Positions 34,526 to 47,641 of a DNA stretch of 64,000 nucleotides are shown here, one piece after another; the stretch's first letter is position 1; each line of letters opens with the position of its first letter. The notes beneath the pieces were generated by a model, which was not told the DNA's origin, made no database searches, and saw only the letters and a list, made by a program, of their open reading frames with translations. Position numbers and translations under genes: made by a program. Source of the DNA: Theropithecus gelada (Eukaryota > Chordata > Mammalia > Primates > Cercopithecidae); assembly GCF_003255815.1 (NCBI RefSeq), contig NC_037671.1, positions 157,981,333-158,045,332 of the forward strand. The letters run 5' to 3'.

Positions 34526-34975
34526 ATTCGGAGTCCAGCCTAGTGGACTGAATTTCAGGACAATTTTATGGGTCCATCCAAGGGAAGGAAGCACAGATTC
34601 AGATCGGAAGGTGTAGTAAGGGATAGGAAAGCCTGTTTTATAGTGAGCTCTAAGCTTCTGTCATTCATTACCAGGATTACCTGATAACATGGTATATTAC
34701 TGCCTTCCAGTTTAAGGTACACACTGCCATATATATCATTCTTTATATTTCTGTGGGCTTAACCAAACTTAGCTTAAAGCACATGAATTTATCATTCATA
34801 CAGTAATTATTTAGCATCTTTATATCTGGGCCTGGCTAGGATGAACAGGTATTGACCAAGATAATTTGAGATTTCTGAAATCTTTATTTGGCATACCTAA
34901 ATCAACAACTAGGATTGATAAAAGTATAAAAGTACTGATTTATTTTAAAAGTGAAAATTCCTTTATATTTTATAT
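34526..34975. other. unique sequence
   Basis: Nothing recognised between the hairpin and the palindrome. Confidence 0.4.
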
Positions 34976-35012
34976 AAATCTGTACCATATTTTTAAAATA
35001 TGGTACAGATTT
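34976..35012. repeat. 37-bp perfect palindrome
   Basis: Arms AAATCTGTACCATATTTT (34976-34993) and its exact reverse complement (34995-35012) are separated by one T. Confidence 0.98.
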
Positions 35013-38000
35013 GATTTCTAGGTATGTACTTTACTAATAGTTCTGCATTTTGAACACCATTATCTATATTAGGCATATTGACCTTCATGATTTTTGTACA
35101 ATTAGTTTTTGCTTAATTTATTTTCTAATTTATAGAGACGTGAACAGTTGCCATAACTATGAACATTTACAGATCAATAGCTGTTGGAGTTATTTAATTT
35201 ATAGGTGGCTCAGAAGGTGGCAACCATTTCTTTCAAATGTTATATAGACAGTTCTAGAATGTGTGCAGATATCCTGGGGAAATGGAGGGGTGAGTTTCTT
35301 TACAGAAAAGAATGACCTGAGGCCAACCTAACAAAAGCTTGGTTGTGAAGAAATCTATCAGAACAAAATTGTACATATGAAAAGATTAATTCTTGTATGT
35401 GACTCCTCAACTGTATTTACCAGGATGAGCCTGTGACCTTTCTTTTACTTTAGATTGATTGTTGATTTATTTCTTACTCATTTGTTCACACTTTTACTCT
35501 GTCCCTACCCTGTGCCATCCTGGAGCTCAGCTCTTTATCTTGCTCCACTTTGGCTTCCTTGGCACAGACCTTGATCTGATGCTTGAACTCAGCTGTAGCT
35601 GCTATCCTAGATCACTGTTGTTGTTTTTCATTCCTCGATGCTTCCCCTAAGTTCCCTAGCAACTAGCCTGACCCTAGCTCAACAATCCCACCACCACCAC
35701 CACCACCCCTTGACCCTCTCCATACACACTCGGGTAGACTGTCTTTTGGCATCCTTACCTTAATAAGCTTAACAAAGGCTAATAGTAACAACACACCACA
35801 TTATCATTTACAAAGTGTTTACATATTATTTTCCCCTTTGAGATAGTGGTTCCTGTTTCAAAATAGAAAAGGAAGAGTGAGATATGGGTTAAAGGAGAAC
35901 TATATTTTTCATAAATATTTACACATATTTACATGTAGTAAGAGTCCACATAAGTGTTTATAAATATGTTTTAGTGATAGGATGGGAGATCAAATATATA
36001 TGGACTCTTATGGTATATACAAAGTTTTATTTATCAGAAAAATATTGCTCTGCAAGTCTTCTAATTTGAGAGCCATTATTTATCAATACATTGTATTCAT
36101 TATTGAGGAAATCATTACTTTGGTGATGTTTGTCATATCTGATTTAAAAGCAACCTCTTATTCTTGAGAAGAGAAGTGAGAGCAGGAGAGTATTCATTCA
36201 GTATGAGTGAAGATGGAGACAGCAACCCAGAGCATTATAGGAGAAAGGCTGGACATGTTTTAAACTGGATACATACGAGAACAGTTAAACGCCAAGGACA
36301 TTGGACTGGAGGAGATCAGGAGACCCAAGCCTTTGTGTACATGACTGGTCTGACTTATCTCACATCTTCCATTTCTACATTTGAAATACGTGAACTAGAT
36401 GTAGGACCCTGTTATTCGAATATATGTAATGAGATATGTATGTCCCTTTCCTTTGGAAAATATTTCTGGTGTCTCTTGATATTTGAAAAATAAAATTTTA
36501 CAAATTTAAGAGTCCAAAACTAAATTTCACTGTTTTGAGAATTTTGCTTTTGCTTGTCACCATAATAACTTGTTACTTATTTTAATTGTATCTGGTTGGT
36601 CAAGACTTTAGATCAACTTTACAATATATTTGATATGGTCCATTTATACTTGGAACTGATCCATTGTAGGTAATAAACCAATTAAGGAAGAAAACTACCC
36701 TTAGATGTAGTTGTTATTTTAAAATGAGCTAACATTTGAAATGATCGTTTTGATGTTAATATTATATATATTTTGTATGTTATGCATCAGAGATTATATT
36801 AATGAAACATTTCAATATAATATTGCATCCAAATTTGCAGGTACTATGCATAACCCAAATTATGGATTTTGATACATATTCTTTTAATCATACCAAAGTT
36901 GCATCTTTTCCTTTACTCATTCCATCTTCAGTTATTTATAACAATGTGAATGGTATAAAATTATGTGTTTATATAATAATTACTCCATATATCAATATCA
37001 TCAGAACTGAGAAACTTACTAACTTATCTTCTAGAAATATCATTAATGCCTTGAGATTTTCTTCTTTCTACTTAATAGGGTTAAATAGATGACTTCCATT
37101 TTAGAAAGGAATAGTCTTATTTCTGAGAAAGGACCAGATATTCCTTGAGGTGTCTAATTAGGTAAAATTGTTAACTTTCAACATACTGTTTTCCTAACTC
37201 TGTGTATGTATGGGACCTATGATGTTATCTAGCCTTTTGAAATGAATCACTGGAATTAAGAAATTTAAAAGAAAAAAAATTCTGTGTAAAGCTATGCTAT
37301 GAAAGAAAAATTATTAAATATGCTATTTTCTTATAGTTTGCCAATTAAATACTGCAGCTGATATGTGGAGGGAAAGTTGCAGATATGATGAGATGTTGAG
37401 TCTGTCATTTCTAAGAGTTACCTTTGGCTAATCTATCTTAACAAACTAGAATTTCCCATACTCTTATGAGGAACATGCATAGTAAGTATGACGTATATAT
37501 CTTTGCATAGACACATATACACAAACAAGATTTACTAAAATATTTTAAATTAAAAATGTAAATCTAAGACTTGCATCCTCAACCTTTAATTTCCAAAGAA
37601 ATATAAATTTTTCTGATTATCAATCTCATTGACCTTTTCTTTGTCAATAAACCAGAAAACAGCATATTTAGAGAGTACATTGGACAGCATTACTCTTTCA
37701 TCATCTGTTTCAGTAATAAAGTGACAGAATGCACATTTTAAAATAACATTTCGGTTGTATCTTAAAAATTAAAATTGAGAGTAATGATAACTAAATCGTT
37801 AATCTGTCTGTTCACTTAGTCAACTATAAGAAAACTGATTTTTTAGAAAGAGTTAAAGTAATAAAAATAGTCTATTCATTAGATTCTCCCTTAACTTTTA
37901 AGGAAAAGTCTCTTATGACTGTAATACATTTTGAGGCATATTTTACTATTTTCTTCTACACACTGCTATGCAGTGCTTAAGAGAAGGTAAGGACATCTTT

Positions 38001-38719
38001 TAGAGAAACAGAGTATTTCTAGTGCAGAGTTATTTGAACACTGGTTACCTGGAGTGGAAGACTTGATTGTAGGCAGACTAGCAGTTAGAGATCATGAAAA
38101 TCTACACTCCAGGAGGCAGTGCAATAGACACTTGACTTGCTCACTCCTTTCTCAGTCAGATGCCCTCCCTATCTCCCATCTGTGGGCTGTGTCAGGCTTA
38201 GGGATCCTGAAAGGAAACTACTTTTGCAGAAATAAATGACTGCTTGATATGATTGAAGTGATTGGTTTATACTTTAGTCTTTTTGAGTTATGTTATCTGT
38301 ATGTTCCAGAAGTATTAAAGTTTGTTTTCTTTCTTTTTAAATTCTAGATCTAAATAAGTTTAATTTTGGTCAGATTTGGGGCTAAAATTTGATATAGTCA
38401 TTCAGTTTTTTTTTTTTCAAGGGATAGTTACATAATCTTTCTTGACATTCTAATCTTGACGTGGACTTAGAATGTACAGTTTCACAGGCTTGAAAGACTA
38501 GTAGTGGTCAGACGAAGTCATACTCAGATGAACAAACCATCTTAAGCATGTTCTGCAATATCCAGATAGAATTAATACCAATCCAAATTCATTTTTCTCA
38601 GAAAGTTTATTATCTTTAAAAATCTTATGATTAGCAACCTTGGGATCTCAAAATTATAGTCTTAGGATATTCTACAAGTCTTTTATTTGTGCAGCTCCTT
38701 AATTATTACTATTTCTACA
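35013..38719. other. unique AT-rich sequence
   Basis: A short (CCA)n lies at about 35688-35707 and a T run at about 38406-38418. The 109-codon ORF at 36164-36493 ends on an AATAAA but shows no known domain. A faint MIR-like stretch lies near 36300-36380. No gene supported. Confidence 0.4.
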
Positions 38720-38955
38720 AAATAACTGCTAATATTTATTGAGTGCCTCCTGTGTTACTTCACACTAAGTCCTCCTAATAATTTATTTCATTCTGTCTTC
38801 CTATCACTTTCATCTGGCACGTATGCTCATTTTCCCATTCTCGGGCAATAATTTGCCCCAGGTGGCTTACCTAGTGAGTGGCAGAATGAGGATTTCATCT
38901 CCTGTTGCCTGGCTCTAGGCTTTGAGTGTTAACCACACACTGTAAGGCACCCAGA
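38720..38955 (-). repeat. MIR SINE, nearly full length, antisense
   Basis: 'taatatttattgagtgcctcctgtgt', 'attttcccattctcgggcaataatttgccccaggtggcttacctagtgagtggcagaatgagg' and 'gtgttaaccacacactgtaaggc' follow the antisense MIR in order. Confidence 0.85.
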
Positions 38956-39709
38956 GCATGAACTTTCCATATGATGCAGAACGGGTTTCTCTGTTTCTGC
39001 AATTCTGCAGTTTATGGAAATGGAAGCATTGTTTTAAGGATGATGTGTGACCAAATTACATTTTAAAAATCTTTGGTAATACTGACATTGTAAAGATGAA
39101 GATCCAGTCCCTGCTCTGTGGAGCTCCAGGTTCCTGGAGAGATAGTTTAATAGATAATTGCATTGTGTTATTTCAAGGGTCAAAAAAGAACGTGGCAATT
39201 CTGTCATGGGGAGGGCTTTGGAGAAGACCAGATGCCTGAGATCAAGGGAGAGCAAAACACTTCAGTTTTGTGTAACATTCTCCTGTGCAACTTTGTTCCA
39301 CATTTCGTGATATCCTTTTCATATCTAAATTTACATGGACTTCTGATTGTGCAATGTATTCCAAACCATGCATTTCCCCACAGTTTCATTGTGTTTGCTT
39401 TCGTATGCTTTTCCATTTCTCTTTACTACTATGTAAAACATGTATTTTACTTTGTTAGGTTCTTGAGGAAGGATAATAATTATCCCTTATAATTGTTTTT
39501 CAAACTATATAACTGCATTCAACTCTTTTCTGACTTCTGAGATTTAAAATGTGTCAATTATACACTTAAAATGGAGATTTACAGTGGTAATGTGCATTTA
39601 AATGGTGATTATGCATGCCTCTCTGTGTCCTCCCCTTTTGTTTTGTAGCTGTACTTAATAGGAAATACAGAAAAGGGCAAGAGGATTGCCCAGATTTAAC
39701 ACAGTGTCT
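38956..39709. other. unique sequence
   Basis: Overlapping ORFs of 70-109 codons on both strands at 39034-39492 have no recognisable domain. Confidence 0.4.
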
Positions 39710-39950
39710 AGTAACAATTATTGCTGACCCTTATTGTGCATTATTCTATGCCAAACACTGTTGCCAGCATTTTTCATGGATTATTTACTTTCCTTAACTT
39801 TATGCGTAGGTAACTGTTGTTATGCCTATTTTAGAGATGATAAAACCGAGGCACAGAGTGATTAAATAACTTGTCCCAAAGTCATGTACCTAGTTAGTGG
39901 CAGAGTGCAAACATGAACTGAAGAAGTCTGATTCTAGATACTGCATGTTT
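39710..39950 (-). repeat. MIR SINE, antisense
   Basis: 'ctattttagagatgataaaaccgaggcacagagtgattaaataacttgtccc' (39826 on) is the antisense MIR core, continuing to 'tagttagtggcagagtgc'. Confidence 0.85.
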
Positions 39951-40099
39951 CAAACTTAATTGGGGCCTCTCAGCTTGGAGGCAAATCTGTAATTTATGAA
40001 CCGGTCATTCATAAATATTCAGTAAGCATTTCCTGATTCACATTAGAGAATTATTTTTCTGTGTAATATAGCGGTGTTTAAATGTTATAAAGGGAAGCA

Positions 40100-40250
40100 T
40101 ATTGGATAGGTAAAAGAGTAGGTCAGAAGTTAGGTGTACCCTTATTCAAATCTGGTTTCTGCCATAATTCATTGTGTGACTTTTTAAAAATCAGTTCCTT
40201 CCATCCTTCAAGTTCTCGGCTTCTTCATTTGAGTGATGATTAAGTATCAC
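40100..40250 (+). repeat. MIR SINE, sense
   Basis: 'aagagtaggtcagaagttaggtgtacccttattcaaatctggtttctgcc' and 'aattcattgtgtgactt' are the sense MIR core. Confidence 0.75.
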
Positions 40251-40299
40251 TCCTTCAACAGTCAGAGATGCAAAGTTTTCTACTCATTCTTGCTTAAAC

Positions 40300-40386
40300 A
40301 TAAATTTTGAAGCCTTCAAACCCATGTGGTGGGCACTCTTCCATTTCCGTTATTAAATCTTCCTCCTCATCTCTTCAAGTAGTTTT
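40300..40386 (+). repeat. L2 LINE, piece upstream of Alu
   Basis: 'cttcctcctcatctcttca' just before the Alu matches the L2 reverse-transcriptase region that continues at 40678. Confidence 0.45.
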
Positions 40387-40677
40387 CTTTTTTTTTTTTT
40401 TCTGAGACAGAGCCTCACTCTGTTGCCCAGGCTGGAGTGCAGTGGTACAGCCTCGGCTCACTGCAACCTCCACCTCCCGGCTTCAAGCAGTTCTGTTGCC
40501 TCAGCCTCCCGAGTAGCTGGCATGCGCCACTATGCCCGGATAATTTTTTTTGTATTTTTAGTAGAGACGGGGTTTCACCATTATGGCTAGGCTGGTCTAG
40601 AACTCCTAACCTTGTGATCTGCCTGCCTTGGCCTCCCAAAGTGCTGGGATTACAGGCATGAACCACCATACCCGGCC
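40387..40677 (-). mobile_element. AluS-type element with small internal deletion
   Basis: T-run tail, 'tctgagacagagcctcactctgttg' start, and 'ccatacccggcc' end. A few bases normally in 'gctgggattacaggc' are missing near 40521. Approximate target-site duplications, tcaagtagttt and tcaagtgttta, lie at 40375 and 40678. Confidence 0.95.
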
Positions 40678-41612
40678 TCAAGTGTTTAATGTTGGATACT
40701 CCCTTGGTGATCTCATCCAGTCTCTGATCTTTAAATACCATTTTTTATAGGGAAGATTCACACTTCTATCTCCAACCTAGACTTCTTCCCTGATCTCTAG
40801 ACATCTAATCCATTGGCAATCTTGTTGGCTCTACCCTTCAAATGTAACCATAATTTAATAAATTTCTAACATCTTTATTGCTGCCAGACTAGCTCAGGGG
40901 GCTTCATCTCCATCAAGGTGATCGCAGTAGCTTTCTAACTTGTCTCCTTATGGTATATTCTCTGCACAACACCCAAAGTAAGCCATTAAAAGATTAAGTC
41001 AGATCGTGTTGTTCTTCTGCTCAAACCTGGCTTCCAATCTCACTCAAAGTCATAGTCTTTAAAGTGGCCTTTGAGGCTCTACATGAACAGGCCCTTAGTT
41101 GCACCTTTGACATTGTCTCTTATCTGTCTCCTCCTCAGTTAATTCACCCTAGCCAAAATAGCAGGATGTGGTCTTTGAATATGCCTGCCTTAGGGTTTTT
41201 GCACTTACTTTCCTCTATGCCTAAAACGTTCATCTCATAAGTATTTGTATAACTCACTCCTTCAGCCCCTTTAGATCTTTTCCAAAATATCTTTTGAATA
41301 GAGCTTTCCCTAACTACCGATTTTATAATTGCATTCGTTCCTCAACTGCTAGGCACTCCTTACTTGCTTTACTTTGCCCAATAGTAATGAACATCCTCTA
41401 GGTAGCGTAATAAATTCTATTTTTTTTTGTTGTTGTTTTGTTACTCTTTTTTGTCTCCATCAATTAGTATGTAAGTGTTATGAGGGTATAGATTTTGCAT
41501 ATTTTTATTTCAGTGTTGTATACTTAACCACCTAGGACAGTCCTTGACACATATTATGCATTTAATAAACATTTGTTGAATTAATATGTGAATAAATGAA
41601 TGAATGAATGGT
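40678..41612 (+). repeat. L2 LINE, long 3' half
   Basis: 'cttggtgatctcatccagtctctgatctttaaataccat' (40703 on) is L2 reverse transcriptase. It runs through 'aagattaagtcagatcgtgttgttcttctgctcaaacc' and 'gcactccttacttgc' to the terminus at 41570-41609, with the (AATG)n end typical of L2. Confidence 0.93.
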
Positions 41613-42269
41613 GTTTGAGTTTTATTAGGAACTTTTATCTTCATTTGAAAATGATGACAAGTTAGTTTTGGTCTCTGATTCTGATAGCTAGGGCCTATGA
41701 GTGAATGTATGCTGAAACAAAATGCCTCATCATCCAGGCCAGAAATGTAAGTGTATGAAATACTTTGAGTGCAAATAATACAGGGAAATAATAATACAGA
41801 GTGCAAATAACCCCTCATCTGTGGGCTACATCTCATTGCTGTCATAGGCAAACAGTGCCTTGCCATTTGACTTAGAAGAGGCCATTGCAAATCCAGATTT
41901 TTATGAGAGCTCTAGCAATTCATAAATATTGATTTCCAATTCAAAATTTTGTGTGGGTAAAACGAAACATCTTCTAACAAGATTCAACTTGTGGGCTGCC
42001 AATTTGAGAGCTCTGGGAAAAGAAGTATAAACTTCAGACATCTACCTATTTTAGCAAACCTTACCTGGTTTAAAATGTCATCAGATAAGTTTGTAAAATG
42101 ACTTGAGTAGAAAATGTAGGACATGAAATATCAATCAAATCAAGAATGTTTGATGAAGAATTAATTCCTAGAATCTTTTTGCAGTGTTGCTGGCTCTCTT
42201 TGCCATTTCTTTTGTCTGCTATTCATTCTGATAAGGGCCTGATGTTTGATGTTGACAGTCTAATCGAAC
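41613..42269. other. unique sequence
   Basis: No gene or repeat recognised; the 126-codon minus-strand ORF at 41510-41890 starts in unique DNA and runs into the L2 end. Confidence 0.4.
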
Positions 42270-42760
42270 CAAGAAATGAACAAATAAAATTTATTGAGTT
42301 CCGATTATGTGCCATGCACTGTTCTAGGTGCCAGGGTTACAAGAATGAAGACAAAAGTACACCTTGGTATGAAACTTCCATCCTACTTGGAGGGGAGAGA
42401 AAGGTGACAGATAATGTTCAAATTAACTCATGAAAAAGATAATTTTACATAGACCTAAGTGCAGTAAGGACATAAAACAAAATCTTCTGATAGAGAATGC
42501 TAGGGTTAGGTGTTGGCTAGTTTACACTAAGTAGTTGATGAGGGTGGGGACTTTTAAGCACAGACCAGATGGCAAGAAAGGCAACCATTCAAGTATGTGG
42601 GCAGAGCTTCTAGACAATGGGGATATGAGATGAAGAAACCATAAAGCTGAAAGGAACTTACTGTGCATGGAGAACAGCAAACCGGACAGAGGGGCTGGAG
42701 TGCAGTGAGGGAGAGAGCTGAGCTGGATGAAGTTAGGGGAGTTGGCCCCTGTGGCTCTAT
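42270..42760 (-). repeat. L2 LINE, antisense
   Basis: 'aaatttattgagttccgattatgtgccatgcactgttctaggtgcc' (42287 on), 'gttgatgagggtggggactttt' and 'ggctggagtgcagtgagg' follow the antisense L2 3' half. Confidence 0.88.
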
Positions 42761-42765
42761 TCTTT

Positions 42766-43650
42766 GTTAGTCACTCTCTGTATCTTTTTCATACTTCGGT
42801 TTGCTACATCTTCATGTTTGCTGATCTTTTCCACTTCAGTGTCAAATGTGCTGTTAATCCAGTCCAAGGAATTTATTTTTATTTTAAATGTTCTAGATTT
42901 TAGCTTTAGAAATTGCATTTCATTCCATTTCTGTACATTTCATTTCTTTTTTATTATATTCATGTTTTCGCTAGATTCTTAAATATGTTTATGATAATAT
43001 CAATTATCAATATAAATTTCTTTAGATTATATTATCTCTGTTATTTCTGGACCTATTTCTAATGACTGATTTTTCTTCTGCTTACATTTTTTTGCATGAC
43101 AAGTAACATTTTATGAGATGCTGGATATTCGGCTGTTGACCGTCTGGATTTTATTGTCTTTTTTATGGAGTGTTAAACCTTGTTTTAGAAAGCCATTAAG
43201 TAACTTCCAAATCAACTTGTATTTTAGAGGCCTGTTTTTAAATGGTATTATAGTGAGGCTACTGAAGCCCTTAATCTAGTGTTAGTTTTGTCTTACCATT
43301 AAGGTGTGAACTTTCAGGATCTCAGTTGAATGTCTCCGATATTTAGTGAGGCCCCTGTACTCTGGCTGGATGAAATACAAATGTCTTCTAGCTCCCTGTA
43401 AACTGCATATTGTTAAGATTACAGCTCATCAACTGGCCCTTTCTTTTGCACAGTCTTGTTGTGTTTCAACCTATGTATATGCAATTCATTATTTAGCAAC
43501 TATATAGTGAGTCCCCATGCAGATTTCTGGAGCTCTCTGTCTACTTAGCTGTATTATCCCCAGTACCCTGCCCTGCAGATACCAGTCACCTTAACCTTCC
43601 AGGACTCTATCCGACTGCTTAACTAAGGATACCCTCTCCCTCATCATAGT
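42766..43650 (-). mobile_element. L1M ORF2 fragment, antisense
   Basis: Pyrimidine-rich antisense of old L1: 'ttaatccagtccaaggaatttatttttattt' near 42854, 'agatgctggatattcggctgttgaccgtctggatttt' near 43118, and 'gtgtgaactttcaggatctcagttgaatg' near 43304. Subfamily not resolved. Confidence 0.7.
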
Positions 43651-43854
43651 CCAGAAAGCTACTGTAGACAGACAATTATGATTATAGTGCTGACCTTCTT
43701 TGTTTCCCTTCTTTCCTGGATTACAGTCCTCCATTGCCTTTGTCTAACATCTAAAATCAACCATGTCACATATTTCTGGATTTCTAAATGTTTCATTACA
43801 GGAGGGGTGTTGGGTACAAGTTCTTTAACATGGTCATGAACCATGTTGAGAAAG

Positions 43855-44030
43855 ATTCTTTTCCTATAACATTTTATTATGGAAAATTTCAAATGTGTAC
43901 AGATGTAGAGGAAGGAACCTAATGAACCCTTATACTCACCATCCATCTTTAACAATTAACTACATGGTGCCAAATTTGTTCACCTATACCTTCTTCCCAG
44001 TTCCTTAGCCATCTAGATCATAATGAAGAA
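43855..44030 (-). repeat. possible L1M 3'UTR fragment
   Basis: 'acattttattatggaaaatttcaaatgtgtaca' and 'aacccttatactcaccatccatctttaacaatt' resemble an antisense old-L1 3' region. Weak. Confidence 0.45.
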
Positions 44031-46499
44031 CTTAAAAGAATTTAAAATGGCAAAACTTAATACTATGTTAAGAAAAAAAAAAAAAAAAGAGGAGAAGATA
44101 GTATTTATTGAATCTCTACTTTATTTATTTGGTACTTATTCTTGAGCTATAGATCTCAATTTGTTTTATTATCACAGAAACCTTACAACGTAATCTTTTT
44201 GAATGCTGCCAAATCTATTTTAAATAAAGGTTTGATTTGCATTTTTATTTTTGTTGCCTAAAAACTTTACAATAGTCCGATAGTTTGAATAGTTTGTATA
44301 CCTTATGCATCATCTTGTGTATACAATGTGATATGATTTGGTTGCAACTGATGAAACACAGTAACCTCACAATTCATTGGCTACCATAGATTTGATCAGT
44401 AATGCCTTGTTCAAAAGGAAGTTTGTGTTGACTTTTTTTTATTATAATGAGGAGCTTAAAAGGTAAACAAACAATATGGAAAATGTTTTAAAAACAATAT
44501 ATTACTTAATATTAAGTGAAAGAAACCATACAACATATTCATCTACATTTCATAAATGGTTAAGAATGTCATATACATACATTTAAAATTGGTATAACAG
44601 ATAATTTGAATCTTAAAAGGAATCTAGAAAAAATAAAGTTAGTAATTTTTCTAACAGATACATGAGGATATATTTTTTCTTTTAAAAATTTATTTGGCAC
44701 TGTTTCATCAGTAAATACAAATTAGAAATCATTAAAAAGAAAATAATTGGAATCTATTGTTAATGAACATAGCCAGCTGACTTAACTTACTAATGCATGA
44801 TGATAATGAGGCCGGAATTGCAGCTGGATTGAAAGGAGAATGACAGAAACACAGTTAAAGCCAAGCTTAAGAAGAGGAAGAATCTTGCAAGACAGAATGA
44901 AAGTTGGAAAATCAGTCGCCCGTAGCAAAACCAACAAAATTAATACCACTAACAAAGCTTCACATATCTTAGCTCAAAATATCATCAGTGACGATGTGAA
45001 GAGTTGATAATCTTGTCCTAACACTAATGATATTTCAGACATGTACTTACATGTTCAAATGATAGTAAGTTCATAGCTTATTATACTTGAAAACAGGCAT
45101 ATATTACAATACAATATCACTGTGGGTAGTAATTTCTTTACTTTGGAATAAATTTCACATGTTTTTAAAAACCATGTCTGTAAGTTGTGCTGAGAATGTT
45201 TATTCTCCCACAATGGAGATAACTTTCCTGAATAATGTATTATGATAGTTATTGCATTATCTTCTATGTCTACTTGACCCGTAAGTTTCTCAATTATCTG
45301 TTACTCAAGATTCTATTTTTAACATCTTGCCAGAGAACAGCATTGGCATGTGAGTATGCCTGTGCTTCCATGCTGTGTATGTGTATGTGTGTTATAAAAT
45401 GATGGTCCTTTAGTTCTATTAGGTGATAGATGTTGAGATGAGTGAAGACTGTCCACTTTCCCTTCCAAACTTTGCTTTTAGGTAAGAATGAAAGAAATGT
45501 CAAACCAAATTCTGGCTTACATATAGGTATTTTTTGGAACATTTCTTGGCAAGCAAACACACAATAAAAAATAACCCTATATTTGTTCTGTAGGATCAAG
45601 GATACTTTAGATCTTATGTCCTTTTAGATGCTGTGACCATTGCCTGGTATGAAAGCTCCAGTTGAGATAAATGTAAAAATTCCAAGACCAGATTCTCTCA
45701 CCTTATGTCTAGCATCAGGCAGTTAGAATCTTCTGTAGTTCATGACTAGGCATAGGAATACTTAAACAGTTAGCCAAACACATACTCCTAAAAGTGAAAG
45801 CTGCAGGCTTCTCTAATATTTACACTTGATTTACATAAGGGTGGCGAGTATTGCTAAAATATTTTAGTGATCTACTTATCTTGAATACTTTTAACCTCTA
45901 TTAAAATGAGATGTCCTGAGCTAATTTCTCCCATTCACAGTGCTAGTCAAGAGGCTACTGTTTTCATCAATGAAAACCCATTTCTGACATTAAGTATTCT
46001 AATTTTCAAAAAGTTGTTTGTTGATGGAAATTCTGGTAACCAGAAGACTTTTAGTACTCATGTGAGCGAAGGTGGGCTTTATGATGAGAATGCTACCTTT
46101 CTGTTGTTGCATTTTTAAATAGAATGCTCATAGCACCTACAGTATAGCTTATTCTAAGTAAACCATGCATAATTACTGGATGTGCTATAGTATTTTTAGA
46201 AAATTGCAGACATGATAACTGCATTAATGTTTGTGGTATTAAGAACAAGGTTATATATGCTTTAGAAATCCTTATTTACAGCTTCTGTGACAAAATGTCA
46301 CTGAAATTCTTGAGTAAGTCTTACATAACTGTGGTGGAAGTTGTTATCTTTAACTACCAGGAGTGAACATACTACCAGTAATAATAGTTACTGCTATTAT
46401 TATTACTGGACATCGTGGTAGTGATGGTGACATTGTTGAAAAGTCATAGCCATAATGATTGTCCTATTAGTAATAATAGAGGAAGAAGTAAAGACTAGT
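44031..46499. other. unique AT-rich sequence
   Basis: An A-run lies at about 44072-44088 and a weak antisense MIR-like stretch at 44100-44200. A hairpin with arms CCAGTAATAATAG / CTATTATTATTACTGG lies at 46375-46409. No gene. Confidence 0.4.
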
Positions 46500-46680
46500 T
46501 ACTGTTTCCTGAATGTTTACTCTGTGCTATATGTTTAAGGTTCACATGTCATTTATTCACCAGAATGACTCAGGTATTGTTGTTTTATCTTAATTTTTCT
46601 GATGAAGAATTTCACACAACTGGTATGCAGCAGAAATGGAAAATAAATTCTTTACTCTCTGATTCTAAATATGGACTAAT
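46500..46680 (-). repeat. MIR SINE, antisense
   Basis: 'tgaatgtttactctgtgctatatgtttaag' with 'tgtcatttattcaccagaatgactcag', then a decayed core with 'actggtatgcagcag'. Confidence 0.6.
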
Positions 46681-46951
46681 TTCCATTGCCTTATGTTGCT
46701 TCTTTTTCTGTTAAACCTTTTATAAGAATTTCCATGAAAATTTTAAAATGCATTTTTGTTAGGACTTCTGGAACAAGAATAGTTTATAGAGAAAGAAAGG
46801 AAGAGTTCTTTGGTTTATTAAAAATTGTGCCAGGAAAAAAGATAAAAATGTGGAAAACTTTATTTCTGTTTATGAAGGCATTCAGCTTCTGTTGACTCAG
46901 ATCCAGATCCATTGAAAACAGATTGAGGTGTGGTGGGGTTTTTTTTCTTTG

Positions 46952-46972
46952 TTGTTGTTGTTGTTGTTTTTT
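46952..46972 (+). repeat. (TTG)n microsatellite
   Basis: About six GTT units. Confidence 0.85.
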
Positions 46973-47149
46973 CACAAGAAAGTTTGTAGGAAATCTTAGA
47001 AACAGAGTCTTTCTATGCAGCCTTGATTTTCCCCAGCATTTCTCATGAAAACTGCTGCCACAGCTTTTAGACAGTAGAATAATAAATCTACCTTTTGGGT
47101 ACATAGATATCCTAGTAAAGAGTCAGATAAATGGTTTTGAAAAATAGTT

Positions 47150-47641
47150 TCTTTTTTTCCTTTCTTTTTTTCTAACTTTTATTTTAAGTTCAGGGGTACT
47201 GGTGCAGGTTTGTTACATAGATAAACTTGTATCATGGAGGTTTGTTGTACAGGTTATTTCATCACCCATCTATTAAGCCTAGTACCCATTAGTTATTTTT
47301 CCTGATCCTCTCCCTCCTCCTACCCTCCATCCCCAAGAGGCCCCAGTGTGTGTTGTTCCCTACTGTGTGTTTGTGTATTCTCTTCCACCCAGCAATCCCA
47401 TTACTGGATATACACCCAAAGAAATATAAATCATTCTGTTATAAAGATGCATGCACACGTATGTTCATTGCAGCACTATTCACAATAGCAAAGACATGGA
47501 ATCAGCCTAAATGCTCATCAATGATAGACTGGATAAAGAAAATGTGGTACATATATACCGTAGACAACTATGCAGTCATGAAAAAGAACAAGATAATGTT
47601 CTTTACAGGGACATGGATGGAGCTAGAGGCCACTATCCTTA
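47150..47641 (-). mobile_element. L1PA/PB-type insertion with 5' inversion (twin priming)
   Basis: Perfect 11-bp target-site duplication GAAAAATAGTT at 47139-47149 and 47642-47652. From the left: T-rich tail, antisense L1 3'UTR and ORF2 end to about 47385, then an abrupt switch to sense L1 ORF2 sequence ('cagcaatcccattactggat', 47391 on) to 47641. A head-to-head structure within one pair of target duplications is the signature of twin priming. The 102-codon ORF at 47350-47658 spans the inversion and has no gene meaning. Confidence 0.95.
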
